DNA of 24,021 bases from Pseudomonadota bacterium (GTDB lineage: Bacteria; Pseudomonadota; Alphaproteobacteria; Sphingomonadales; Sphingomonadaceae), in contig JAEZHP010000005.1 in assembly GCA_023416515.1 (NCBI GenBank), positions 1 to 24,021 on the forward strand. Reading direction: 5' to 3'. Each line of letters opens with the position of its first letter. Positions within the stretch are counted from its first letter, which is position 1. Shown piece by piece: positions 1 through 6,255 of the stretch. The notes under the pieces were generated by a model, which was not told where the DNA came from, did not search any database, and was given only the letters and a program-made list of their open reading frames with translations. The position numbers and the translations under genes were made by a program.

Positions 1-149
1 GAGCGGGCCGACGGCGCGGCGCGCCGGCGAGCCCGGAAAGGCCTCGACGCAGCAGCGCTTGGCGTAGACCGCGTCGCGCAAATAGGGGTCGTCCGGGATC
101 GCTCCCAGATAATCGAGGCTCGCGGGCGAGCCGCGCCTTCGGCCGTCTC
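1..149. repeat. Imperfect inverted repeat flanking the inverted flhG segment (arms 1-30 and 120-149)
   Basis: The reverse complement of 1-30 matches 120-149 at 25 of 30 positions without gaps. In the FlhG frame the two arms read SPARRAVGPL (minus strand) and SRASRAFGRL (plus strand). The 89 bases between them are the inverted segment. Such a hairpin could promote template switching in the cell, during amplification, or in assembly. Confidence 0.75.
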
Positions 150-236
150 GCCGAGCGCATCGCCGGGCTCGACATGCCGATGATGCCGGGCGGCCATCGC
201 TTCTTCGGACTGGAGGCCGCGCATGGCGCTCATTGA
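1..236 (+). CDS. flhG: FlhG (FleN/MinD-like ATPase), C-terminal end, 5' partial and internally rearranged
   Basis: The frame ending at the TGA at 234-236 gives a convincing FlhG/MinD C-terminus from about 120 (SRASRAFGRLAERIAGL, then MPMMPGGHRFFGLE). FlhG is a cytoplasmic MinD-type ATPase that works with FlhF to set flagellar number and position. Its stop lies 14 bases inside fliA, as expected for an flhF-flhG-fliA operon. Upstream of 120 the + strand frame stays open, but it encodes an arginine/proline-rich sequence unlike FlhG. The expected FlhG sequence (LDYLGAIPDDPYLRDAV, then AKRCCVEAFPG) is on the minus strand at 119-31. The copy as written would therefore carry a wrong segment of about 30 residues. 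Identity of the C-terminus is solid; whether the gene is truly damaged or this is an assembly or library artefact is unresolved. Confidence 0.72.
   Translation, partial: AGRRRGAPASPERPRRSSAWRRPRRANRGRPGSLPDNRGSRASRAFGRLAERIAGLDMPMMPGGHRFFGLEAAHGAH
31..119 (-). other. Inverted 89-bp segment of flhG
   Basis: Read on the minus strand this segment encodes LDYLGAIPDDPYLRDAVYAK followed by RCCVEAFPG, typical of the FlhG/MinD family just before the C-terminal helix. Reversing it in place joins it in frame to the + strand codons starting at 120 (EAFPG then SRASRAFGRL), with no base gained or lost. That exact in-frame join is the main evidence for a simple inversion rather than unrelated DNA. Confidence 0.8.
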
Positions 237-951
237 TCCGCAACCCACCATCCCCGTGTACACGCGCAAGCCTCGGGTCGAGCCCGAGCAGCTCGTGCGC
301 GGGCATATGGCGCTCGTTCGCAAGATCGCCTGGCACGTCCATGCGCGGGTCGCGTCGACGATCGAGATCGAGGATCTGGCGCAGATCGGAATGATCGCTC
401 TCGTCGAGGCGGCCAATGCCTTCGAGGACCGCGGCCACGCCTTCGCGACCTACGCGACCGTGCGCATCCGCGGCGCGATGATCGACCATCTGCGCAAGTC
501 CGCGACCATTTGCCGATCGGCGATGGTCCGGCGGCGCGAGCTCAACGCCGCGCGCGTGACCCTCGAGGGGCGGCTCGGCCGCTCGGCGACCGAGGCGGAG
601 ATGGCCGAGCAGATGGGACTGGACGCGGCTTCCTATCGCGAGCTGGTCGACGACGTCCAATCGGTCCACCACGAGTCGATCGACGAGATCTATTCCGACC
701 ATTCGATGTGGTTCGCCGACGTCGAGGACCGCGCCGACCAGGCGCTCGAGCGCGAAGGGCTGAAGGCCGCGATCGCAGAAGTGATCCGCACCTTGCCGGA
801 GCGCGACGCGCTCGTCCTTCAGCTCTACTTCGTCGAGGAGCTGAACCTCGACGAGATCGGCCAGACCCTCGGGGTCGGCGCCGCGCGGATTTGCCAGATC
901 AAGAAGGCCGCCTTGGACAAGGTGCGCAAGAATTTGGCCGACTGGGCCTGA
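223..951 (+). CDS. fliA: Flagellar sigma factor FliA (sigma-28)
   Basis: This is the RNA polymerase sigma factor for late flagellar and chemotaxis promoters, 242 residues, the usual FliA size. Region 2 (about residues 45-100) has EDLAQIGMIALVEA and the FATYATVRIRGAMIDHLRK stretch that contacts core polymerase and the -10 element. Region 3 covers about 115-160. Region 4 (about 190-238) has LPERDALVLQLYFVEELNL followed by the helix-turn-helix DEIGQTLGVGAARICQIKKA. The ATG at 223 overlaps the flhG stop, so translation is probably coupled to flhG. The HAD-protein gene follows after 20 bases on the same strand, suggesting one transcript. No anti-sigma factor FlgM is encoded in the window. Confidence 0.96.
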   Translation: MALIDPQPTIPVYTRKPRVEPEQLVRGHMALVRKIAWHVHARVASTIEIEDLAQIGMIALVEAANAFEDRGHAFATYATVRIRGAMIDHLRKSATICRSAMVRRRELNAARVTLEGRLGRSATEAEMAEQMGLDAASYRELVDDVQSVHHESIDEIYSDHSMWFADVEDRADQALEREGLKAAIAEVIRTLPERDALVLQLYFVEELNLDEIGQTLGVGAARICQIKKAALDKVRKNLADWA

Positions 952-971
952 CCGAGATTCCGGAGAACGAG

Positions 972-3362
972 ATGAGCCTTCAACTTTCCGTGAGCGCGGC
1001 CGAGCTGCCGACCCTGCTGGAGCGAGCGCCGGCGAGCGTGCGCTACCTGTCGCTCGACTGTTTCGACACCTTGCTGTGGCGTAACACGGTGGCTCCGCGC
1101 GACGTGTTCGCCGACCTCCCGATCAGCGGCGGAGGCATCTGGCCGCGCGCCAAGGCCGAGGCACGCGCCCGCCAGCGCCTCCATTTCGCGACCGGGAAAG
1201 GCGAAGTCTCCATCGAGGCCATCTATCGAAGCCTGAAGCCCTATGCCGACGATCAGGAGATCGCCGCCGCGGTCCAGGCCGAGCTCGATGCCGAAGCGCG
1301 GCATTGCTACGGCTTCGCGCCCACCGTCGCGCTGATGAAGGACGCCAAGGCACGCGGCCTCGAGATCATCATCGTTTCCGACACCTATCTGTCCGACGTC
1401 CAGCTGCGCGAGCTGATCGAGCGCTCGGCGGGGGAAGAGGTGGCGGCGCTGATCGACCGGATCTTCGTCTCCTCGGCTTATGGGATCGCCAAGGCGGAGG
1501 GCCTGTTCAAGCCGGTGCTCAGGGACCTCGGAGCCGGGCCCCAGTCCATTCTTCACGTCGGCGACAACAAGGTCGCCGACCAGGATGCGCCGACCCTGCT
1601 CGGCGTCAACACGGTTCACCTGCGCCAGTTCACGAGCGAATGCGCGCAGCGCCTGCGCTTCGAAGCCTCGGCTGCTGCGATGATCGATTCGACCGTCCGC
1701 AACAGCTGCCCGGCCGTCGCTCCGCACCGGCCCGTCCTGTCGCTTCACGGCAGTGACGACCCGGTCGTGGCGCTCGGCCATGACGTGCTCGGGCCGGTGA
1801 TGCACGCCTTCGCCACCTGGGTCGAGGCGGAGCGGCGCGACATGGCGGAGCGCACCGGGAAGCCCGTCAAATTGCTGTTCCTGATGCGCGACGGGCACCT
1901 GCCGATGCAGGTTTACCGCACTTTGTTCGGCGAAGGGGAGGGCGCTCCCATCGAGCTCAGCCGCTTCACCGCCCGGCGGGCGAGCTTCACCCACGCCCAG
2001 GCGGTCCGCGACTATCTCGCCGACGAAGGACGCCACGGCCGGACCGACGTCCTCAGCAACCATCTCGGCCTCGCACGGCATGAAGTCGCCAAGCTGTGCG
2101 GCAACCAGCTCGGCTTCCAGGCCCAGGAGAAGTTCAACAAGGGCGTTCAGACCCCGCAACTGCTCCGCGCCATCACCGATCGCTCGGCCAAGTTCGCCGA
2201 CAAGGTGATGTCCCATCTTCGCCGCGCCGGAGTGAACGAGGGCGACTCCGTCATGTTCGTCGACCTCGGCTATGCCGGCACGGTCCAGAACGTGATCGAG
2301 CCGGTGCTTCGCGACCGTTTCGGAATCAGCGTGGCCGGGCGTTATCTATTGCTTCGCGATCACGAGCAGACCGGCTTCGACAAGAAGGGCCTGATCGACG
2401 ACCGCCACTATGACCTCGCCGCGGTCCATGCCCTGTGCATGCCGGTCGCGGTGATCGAGCAATTGTGCACGGTCGCCCAGGGATCGGTCATCGACTACGG
2501 TCCCGACGGCGCTCCGATCCGCAAGGATTCGGGGCAGAAAGGCCTTCAGAACGCGGTTCGCGACCGGGTCCAGGAGGCGTGCATCGCCTTCGCCCGCAAC
2601 GCCGCCGAAGCCGTGGTCCGCCCGGCCCGGTCCGACGACGGCGATTGCCGCCGCTCGATGGCCGCTTCGGTGCTCGGCCGGTTCCTGTTCATGCCCACGG
2701 CAGCCGAGGTCCAGGTGCTCGAAGCCTTCGACCATGACGTGAACCTTGGCTCCGACGATATGGTGAAGCTGGTCGATCCGGAGCTTGCCGGCACCGGCCT
2801 CAAGCGCCGCGGCCTGTTCTACGTCAACCAGTCGAACCGCATGTATCTGCCCGGCGAGCTTCGGCAGCACGGGCTTCCGCATCTCCTGGCCATGTTCGCG
2901 GCGAGCCGCCACCAGTTCGACCTTCGCCCGGCCGACTTCCACGCGGACTCGATCGAGCTCGACGGCTTCTTCGCAAGCGCGACCAGCCAGACGCTGCTTC
3001 CGGTCGAGGCCCATTCCACCCATGACGGCTATTACCAGGCCACCCTTCCGGTCGGCGCCGGCGAATATGCAGTCGGTATCCAGCTCGGCGCGCTCGCCGA
3101 ATGGGTGCAGATCGAGGAAGCGGCGTTCCACACGCCCGCAGGCCTCCACGACCCGATTGCCGCCCAGATCAATCCGTCCATGCCCGCGCAGATCCTCTGC
3201 GAAGGGATGGAGGAGGTCTCGCCCGGTTTCTACCGCTGCCGCGAGGACGCGCTTCTGCTCGTCCCGCCGCCCGCGAAGACGAAGGAGGCGATGGTGCTCA
3301 GCCTCGTCTTCCGCCCCGTCGTTCGGCGCGAACCCCGCATTTCGATGAAAGAAGCCGCCTGA
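972..3362 (+). CDS. HAD-superfamily hydrolase fused to a large second domain (COG5610-like), probable flagellar/glycan modification
   Basis: The protein has 796 residues; the ATG at 972 has GGAGAA five bases upstream. Residues 1-240 are a HAD phosphatase-type domain: motif I LSLDCFDTLLW (nucleophile Asp29), motif II IVSDTY (Ser136), motif III Lys174 in GIAKAEG, motif IV GDNKVADQD (Asp198, Asp203). All four are intact, so it should be catalytically competent. A second domain (about 290-520) has FLMRDGHLP (Arg306-Asp307-Gly308) and VDLGYAGTVQ (431-439), both hallmarks of large HAD-fusion proteins in surface-polysaccharide and flagellar islands. The DLGxxGT loop resembles a phosphoribosyltransferase diphosphate-binding loop, which is my inference only. 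Residues 520-796 are not recognised. The methyltransferase gene overlaps its stop. Lying between fliA and flagellin, it may help make or attach a flagellin sugar; substrate unknown. Confidence 0.75.
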   Translation: MSLQLSVSAAELPTLLERAPASVRYLSLDCFDTLLWRNTVAPRDVFADLPISGGGIWPRAKAEARARQRLHFATGKGEVSIEAIYRSLKPYADDQEIAAAVQAELDAEARHCYGFAPTVALMKDAKARGLEIIIVSDTYLSDVQLRELIERSAGEEVAALIDRIFVSSAYGIAKAEGLFKPVLRDLGAGPQSILHVGDNKVADQDAPTLLGVNTVHLRQFTSECAQRLRFEASAAAMIDSTVRNSCPAVAPHRPVLSLHGSDDPVVALGHDVLGPVMHAFATWVEAERRDMAERTGKPVKLLFLMRDGHLPMQVYRTLFGEGEGAPIELSRFTARRASFTHAQAVRDYLADEGRHGRTDVLSNHLGLARHEVAKLCGNQLGFQAQEKFNKGVQTPQLLRAITDRSAKFADKVMSHLRRAGVNEGDSVMFVDLGYAGTVQNVIEPVLRDRFGISVAGRYLLLRDHEQTGFDKKGLIDDRHYDLAAVHALCMPVAVIEQLCTVAQGSVIDYGPDGAPIRKDSGQKGLQNAVRDRVQEACIAFARNAAEAVVRPARSDDGDCRRSMAASVLGRFLFMPTAAEVQVLEAFDHDVNLGSDDMVKLVDPELAGTGLKRRGLFYVNQSNRMYLPGELRQHGLPHLLAMFAASRHQFDLRPADFHADSIELDGFFASATSQTLLPVEAHSTHDGYYQATLPVGAGEYAVGIQLGALAEWVQIEEAAFHTPAGLHDPIAAQINPSMPAQILCEGMEEVSPGFYRCREDALLLVPPPAKTKEAMVLSLVFRPVVRREPRISMKEAA

Positions 3363-4177
3363 TGACCGAACTCCTGATCCATTCGATGTCCGAGTTTTCC
3401 AGCCTGATGATGCCGGCACTGGCAGCGGCCGAGGCCGCCGATATCGTGGAAATCGGCGCCGAGTTCGGCGGCATGTCGACCTTGCTCGCCGACCATTGCG
3501 CGGCCCGCGGCGGACGGCTGACGAGCATCGATCCGTCGCCAAAGACCGAGTTCGTGCAATGGGCCGCGGACCGGCCGGAAGTACGGCATGTCGCCAAGCC
3601 AAGCCTCGAAGTGCTGGGCGACATCGACTGCGCCGATGCCTGGGTGATCGACGGCGACCATAATTGGTACACCGTCTATCACGAGCTCAAGGCCATCCGA
3701 TCGCGCTGCCGCGAGGCGGGCAAGCCGCTTCTGGCATTCCTCCACGACGTCAACTGGCCGTCGGGACGGCGCGACATGTATTATGCGCCCGACCAGATTC
3801 CGGCGGAATATCGCCATGCCCACAGCTTCGATGCCGGCGCATTCCCGGGCCACTCCCAGCTCGTTGCGGGCAGGGGGTTCCGCGGAATGGGCCATTTCGC
3901 CTGGGCGAGCCATGAAGGCGGCCCGCGCAACGGCGTGCTGACCGGAATTGAGGATTTCCTCGCCGACGCGCTTGCCGAGGGCGAGGAATATGCCTTCGCC
4001 GAAGTGCCGGCGGTGTTCGGACTCGGGGTCCTCTTCGCGATGGACGCGCCGTGGACGGCGGCTGTGGCCGAGATCGTGCTTCCTTACCACGACAACGCGC
4101 TGATCCGCCGCCTCGAGCAGAACCGCCTGGTCAATTACCTGACGGTGCTCGAATTCCAGGACCGCCGCGCCGCCTGA
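3362..4177 (+). CDS. SAM-dependent class I methyltransferase (Methyltransf_24-like)
   Basis: The protein has 271 residues. Its ATG overlaps the stop of the HAD gene (ATGA), indicating translational coupling. The SAM-binding glycine-rich motif is VEIGAEFGGMST (from Val29), the acidic end of strand 2 is SIDPSP (Asp57), and VIDGDHNWYTVYHEL (from Val95) is the signature strand 4/post-motif seen in methyltransferases related to cephalosporin-hydroxylase-type and sugar-modifying enzymes. A later FLHDVNW motif also fits that group. Tight coupling to the HAD protein and closeness to fliA and flagellin suggest methylation of a flagellar glycan or its precursor; this is inference from context. About 100 bases after it (4178-4279) show no gene and no strong terminator. 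Confidence 0.72.
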   Translation: MTELLIHSMSEFSSLMMPALAAAEAADIVEIGAEFGGMSTLLADHCAARGGRLTSIDPSPKTEFVQWAADRPEVRHVAKPSLEVLGDIDCADAWVIDGDHNWYTVYHELKAIRSRCREAGKPLLAFLHDVNWPSGRRDMYYAPDQIPAEYRHAHSFDAGAFPGHSQLVAGRGFRGMGHFAWASHEGGPRNGVLTGIEDFLADALAEGEEYAFAEVPAVFGLGVLFAMDAPWTAAVAEIVLPYHDNALIRRLEQNRLVNYLTVLEFQDRRAA

Positions 4178-4279
4178 GGCCGCTCCCTCTTCGGGGCAAA
4201 TCGCAGGGCAGTTCCGAGCGAGCGCTTGCCCCCCGGGCCTGCCACCCTATGTCCATGAGACTTAGGAGTGAGCGGTAAC

Positions 4280-4645
4280 GTGAGACGCAGTTCAACAGCA
4301 ATGACGAGGGCATCCATGCTCCTGTCGATGCTGCTTGCCGCGTTGCTCGGTCAGCCGGCATTCGGTCCGATCGAAGCCGCGGCCGCCGCGCCGACGCGGC
4401 CCACGCTCGAGGCGAACCTCGCCGACGGCCTTCGGGCCCTCCCGGCACGCGCATCCTTGTCCAAGGCCGGCCTCGTCTCAGACGATGGCGGCGGACCGGG
4501 CGGCGACACTCCTCTTCTTCCTGCGCAGATCGGCCCCGTCGCGGCGCCTGCACTTGCGGGCGGCTTCTTTGCCTTCCGTTCAAGCGCCGAACCCGCCGTT
4601 CGCAGGGCCAGTGCGAACCGGGCGCGAGCTCCCCCGACCGCGTGA
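4280..4645 (+). CDS. Small secreted protein of unknown function
   Basis: I do not recognise a function. The frame encodes about 121 residues from GTG 4280, which has AGGAG 11 bases upstream; ATG 4301 is an alternative start. The N-terminus looks like a Sec signal peptide: a basic n-region (RRSSTAMTR), a hydrophobic core (SMLLSMLLAALLGQPAF) and a small-residue cleavage region near EAAAAAP. The mature part is proline- and alanine-rich, low in complexity, and ends ASANRARAPPTA; short alphaproteobacterial exported proteins with RAPP-type ends are common in my experience, but this is not a family assignment. A hairpin terminator follows directly, so it is probably the last gene of its transcript. 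Confidence 0.5.
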   Translation: MRRSSTAMTRASMLLSMLLAALLGQPAFGPIEAAAAAPTRPTLEANLADGLRALPARASLSKAGLVSDDGGGPGGDTPLLPAQIGPVAAPALAGGFFAFRSSAEPAVRRASANRARAPPTA

Positions 4646-4651
4646 CTGCCA

Positions 4652-4675
4652 CGCTTCCGTTCGGAAGCGCTTTTC
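4652..4675 (+). terminator. Rho-independent terminator after the small secreted protein gene
   Basis: CGCTTCC (4652-4658), loop GTTC, GGAAGCG (4663-4669) makes a 7-bp stem, or 8 bp with a 2-base loop, followed by CTTTTCC. It begins seven bases after the stop codon of the upstream gene. TGACTG and CAGTCA outside the hairpin could extend the pairing imperfectly. The T run is short, so efficiency may be modest. Confidence 0.65.
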
Positions 4676-4733
4676 CAGTCACGACCGGCGGCGCTTCCGA
4701 GGAGGGGCGTCCGCCCCATGGAGCATGAATATC

Positions 4734-5081
4734 ATGAAGATCGCCAACGTCGTCTCGGTCCAGGACCGGGATCATCTCGCCGAGCCCGCAGCAGTCGTAC
4801 CGGCTTCCAAGCGTATCGGCCGGATGGCCGACCTGCTGCGCGCCTATCCCAGCATCTCCGACCCCGAGCGGCTCCAGCTTCTGGAGTTCCTCACCAAGGG
4901 GGTGCCTGAGGAAGTCACTCAGGTGACCCATATGCAGGGGATGGAGCGAAACGTTGCCGCTTTCCGCAAGGCGCATCCGCGCCACTTCCCCCAGGGCCTG
5001 AGGGGTTGGCTGCCGATGATCCTGTTCGGCGGAGCAATGCTCGTCGCGGTGTTCTGGCGCCTATTCGGAGGCACTATCTAA
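4734..5081 (+). CDS. Small protein with a C-terminal membrane anchor, unknown function
   Basis: This is not a family I recognise. It has 115 residues from ATG 4734, chosen because GGAG at 4720-4723 is ten bases upstream; ATG 4725 would add three residues but has the GGAG only one base away. The soluble part is charged and probably helical (RIGRMADLLRAYPSISDPER, then LQLLEFLTKGVPEEVTQV). A single strongly hydrophobic helix near the C-terminus (GWLPMILFGGAMLVAVFWRL) leaves only a few residues after it, so it is likely a tail-anchored inner-membrane protein with a cytoplasmic N-terminal domain. It lies between two hairpins and convergently faces flagellin. A GGGGCG/CGCCCC hairpin (4703-4716) sits just before the start and may shape the leader. 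Confidence 0.6.
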   Translation: MKIANVVSVQDRDHLAEPAAVVPASKRIGRMADLLRAYPSISDPERLQLLEFLTKGVPEEVTQVTHMQGMERNVAAFRKAHPRHFPQGLRGWLPMILFGGAMLVAVFWRLFGGTI

Positions 5082-5089
5082 GAATCGAA

Positions 5090-5119
5090 AAGCCCCGGGG
5101 TGTCGCCACCCCGGGGCTT
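5090..5119 (-). terminator. Strong terminator of the flagellin gene, possibly bidirectional
   Basis: AAGCCCCGGGGTG (5090-5102), loop TCGC, then CACCCCGGGGCTT (5107-5119) forms a perfect 13-bp stem. On the minus strand it lies about 20 bases after the flagellin stop and is followed by a T-rich tail (CTTTTCGATTCTT), a classic intrinsic terminator. On the plus strand it begins nine bases after the stop of the membrane-anchored gene, but its T tail is poor there. Confidence 0.9.
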
Positions 5120-5141
5120 AACGAGCGGACGGTGCCTGCGA

Positions 5142-5975
5142 TTAGCGAAGCAGGCTAAGCACGCCCTGCTGGCTCTGATTGGCCTGGGCGAGCATCGCGG
5201 TCGATGCCTGGCTCAGGATCTGGGCCTTGGCGAGGTTCGTGGTCTCCTGCGAGAAGTCAGCGTCCTCGATCCGCGAACGCGCATCGCTGAGGTTGACGAC
5301 GTTGCTCGACAGGTTGTTGACCGTCGACTCCAGGCGGCTCTGGGCGGCGCCCAGCTTCGCGCGGGTGCCGTTAACGTTGGTCAGCGCGGTGTCGACGTTG
5401 CCGAGCGCCGTGCTGGCGTTGGCCGCGGTGTCGACCGCGGTGGCCGAGGCCAAGTCAGAAAGGGCCGAGAAGCTGACCGAGATGGTGTCGCCGCTGTTGA
5501 CGCCCGACTGGATGGTCACGCCGCCCGAAGCCGCCGTGTAGGTGGCGCCCGAAGCGTTGCTGTTGAAGATGCGCGTGCCGTTGAACTCGGTGGTCGCGAG
5601 GATGCTGGTGATCTGCGACTTGAGCTCGGTAACCTCGGAGTTGAGGTTGGTGCGGTCGGAGGTGCCATAGGTACCGTTGGCCGACTGCACGGCCAGCTCG
5701 CGGATGCGCTGCAGCATGTTGGTGACCTCGCTCAGAGCGCCTTCGGCGGTCTGGGCGTAGGAGATGCCGTCATTGCTGTTGCGGATCGCCTGGTTCATGC
5801 CGCGGATCTGCGACGTCATCTTGCTCGCGATGGCGAGGCCGGCGGCGTCGTCCTTCGCGGTGTTGATGCGCTTGCCGCTCGACAGGCGCTCCATGGCAGT
5901 CTGCAGGGCGTTGTCGGCGACCCGGCTGCCGTTCTGCGCACGAAGCGCAGCGGTGTTGGTGTTGATAACGCTCAT
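5142..5975 (-). CDS. fliC: Flagellin
   Basis: This is the flagellar filament subunit, exported through the flagellar type III apparatus and polymerised outside the cell. The 277-residue protein has the conserved N-terminal D0/D1 region (MSVINTNTAALRAQN, LSSGKRINTAKDDAAGLAIA) and the matching C-terminal region (SRIEDADFSQETTNLAKAQI, ending SQQGVLSLLR). The short, variable middle (about residues 140-205, rich in Ser/Thr/Ala/Asn) is typical of compact alphaproteobacterial flagellins, and its Ser/Thr residues could be glycosylation sites. AAAGGAA lies six bases upstream of the ATG. A sigma-54 promoter and a strong terminator bracket it as a single-gene unit. No flaF or flbT is adjacent. Confidence 0.97.
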   Translation of the reverse strand: MSVINTNTAALRAQNGSRVADNALQTAMERLSSGKRINTAKDDAAGLAIASKMTSQIRGMNQAIRNSNDGISYAQTAEGALSEVTNMLQRIRELAVQSANGTYGTSDRTNLNSEVTELKSQITSILATTEFNGTRIFNSNASGATYTAASGGVTIQSGVNSGDTISVSFSALSDLASATAVDTAANASTALGNVDTALTNVNGTRAKLGAAQSRLESTVNNLSSNVVNLSDARSRIEDADFSQETTNLAKAQILSQASTAMLAQANQSQQGVLSLLR

Positions 5976-6007
5976 TCGAAGTTCCTTTCCCGCTCATTCT
6001 GGCAGCC

Positions 6008-6024
6008 AAGCACCGTCCGTGCCC
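6008..6024 (-). promoter_or_regulatory. Sigma-54 promoter of flagellin
   Basis: Minus-strand sequence GGGCACGGACGGTGCTT matches the -24/-12 pattern (TGGCACG, four bases, TTGC). The -24 GG is at 6023-6022 and the -12 GC at 6011-6010, exactly 12 bases apart as required. The predicted transcript starts near 5998, leaving a leader of about 22 bases that includes the ribosome-binding site. The first base of the -24 box and the first T of the -12 box deviate from consensus. Confidence 0.72.
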
Positions 6025-6042
6025 TGCCACGAAGCCAGTAAC

Positions 6043-6107
6043 GGCGGCTTTCCCGACAGGTTTAATTCGGCGTTGAGCGTCGGCTTTCCGACGGGCCCTT
6101 TCCCGTC
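6043..6107. promoter_or_regulatory. Candidate activator-binding (ftr-like) repeats
   Basis: Three related units lie between the two divergent sigma-54 promoters: GGCGGCTTTCCCGAC (6043-6057), CGTCGGCTTTCCGACG (6078-6093, an inverted repeat) and GACGGGCCCTTTCCCGTC (6090-6107, also an inverted repeat with GACGGG/CCCGTC arms). Their position upstream of flagellin and of the regulator operon suits an enhancer for a sigma-54 activator such as the one encoded at 6256. No experimental consensus is available here, so this is inference from repetition, symmetry and position. Confidence 0.45.
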
Positions 6108-6123
6108 CCTGGCGACGGAGGTT

Positions 6124-6135
6124 TGACGATCGTCA
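6124..6135. promoter_or_regulatory. Perfect 12-bp palindrome, possible operator
   Basis: TGACGATCGTCA is a perfect palindrome about 47 bases upstream of the -24 element of the regulator operon and about 100 bases from that of flagellin. It could bind a dimeric regulator. It does not resemble the CTTTCC repeats next to it. Confidence 0.3.
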
Positions 6136-6181
6136 TGCGCGCGCGTCCGCCCGCGAAAGGAATCCCGCGCGTTAACGTTAT

Positions 6182-6198
6182 TGGCACGGCCTTTGCGT
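6182..6198 (+). promoter_or_regulatory. Sigma-54 promoter of the regulator-fliEFGHIJKLMNO operon
   Basis: TGGCACGGCCTTTGCGT is a near-perfect -24/-12 element: TGGCACG, then TTGC at 6193-6196, with GG (6183) and GC (6195) exactly 12 bases apart. The predicted start is near 6208, about 48 bases before the regulator ATG. Since the following genes are closely packed or overlapping, it probably drives the whole block to fliO. Confidence 0.85.
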
Positions 6199-6255
6199 AA
6201 AGCGGTTCGACCACGCGGCACTGGGATTTTCCGCCGCTTTGTGGGGGGACAAGGA

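Noticed and set aside
825..2216. A long minus-strand open frame opposite fliA and the HAD gene
   Set aside because: It spans two well-supported genes in the opposite direction and shows no family motif.
4335..4733. A long N-terminal extension of the tail-anchored protein overlapping the secreted-protein gene
   Set aside because: It would read through the terminator hairpin at 4652-4669 and is arginine/proline-rich shadow sequence; the ATG at 4734 has its own ribosome-binding site.
5100..6041. A plus-strand open frame over the flagellin gene, promoter and terminator
   Set aside because: It starts in the flagellin terminator and is the mirror of flagellin codons; no coding signal of its own.
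6058..6090. A sigma-28-like promoter for flagellin on the minus strand (GAAA ... GCCGAATT)
   Set aside because: The -10 match to GCCGATAA is incomplete, the spacer is 13 bases rather than about 15, and a better sigma-54 element lies closer to the gene.
6181..6255. A 25-residue N-terminal extension of the sigma-54 activator
   Set aside because: The extension would begin inside the -24/-12 promoter, upstream of the predicted transcript start.
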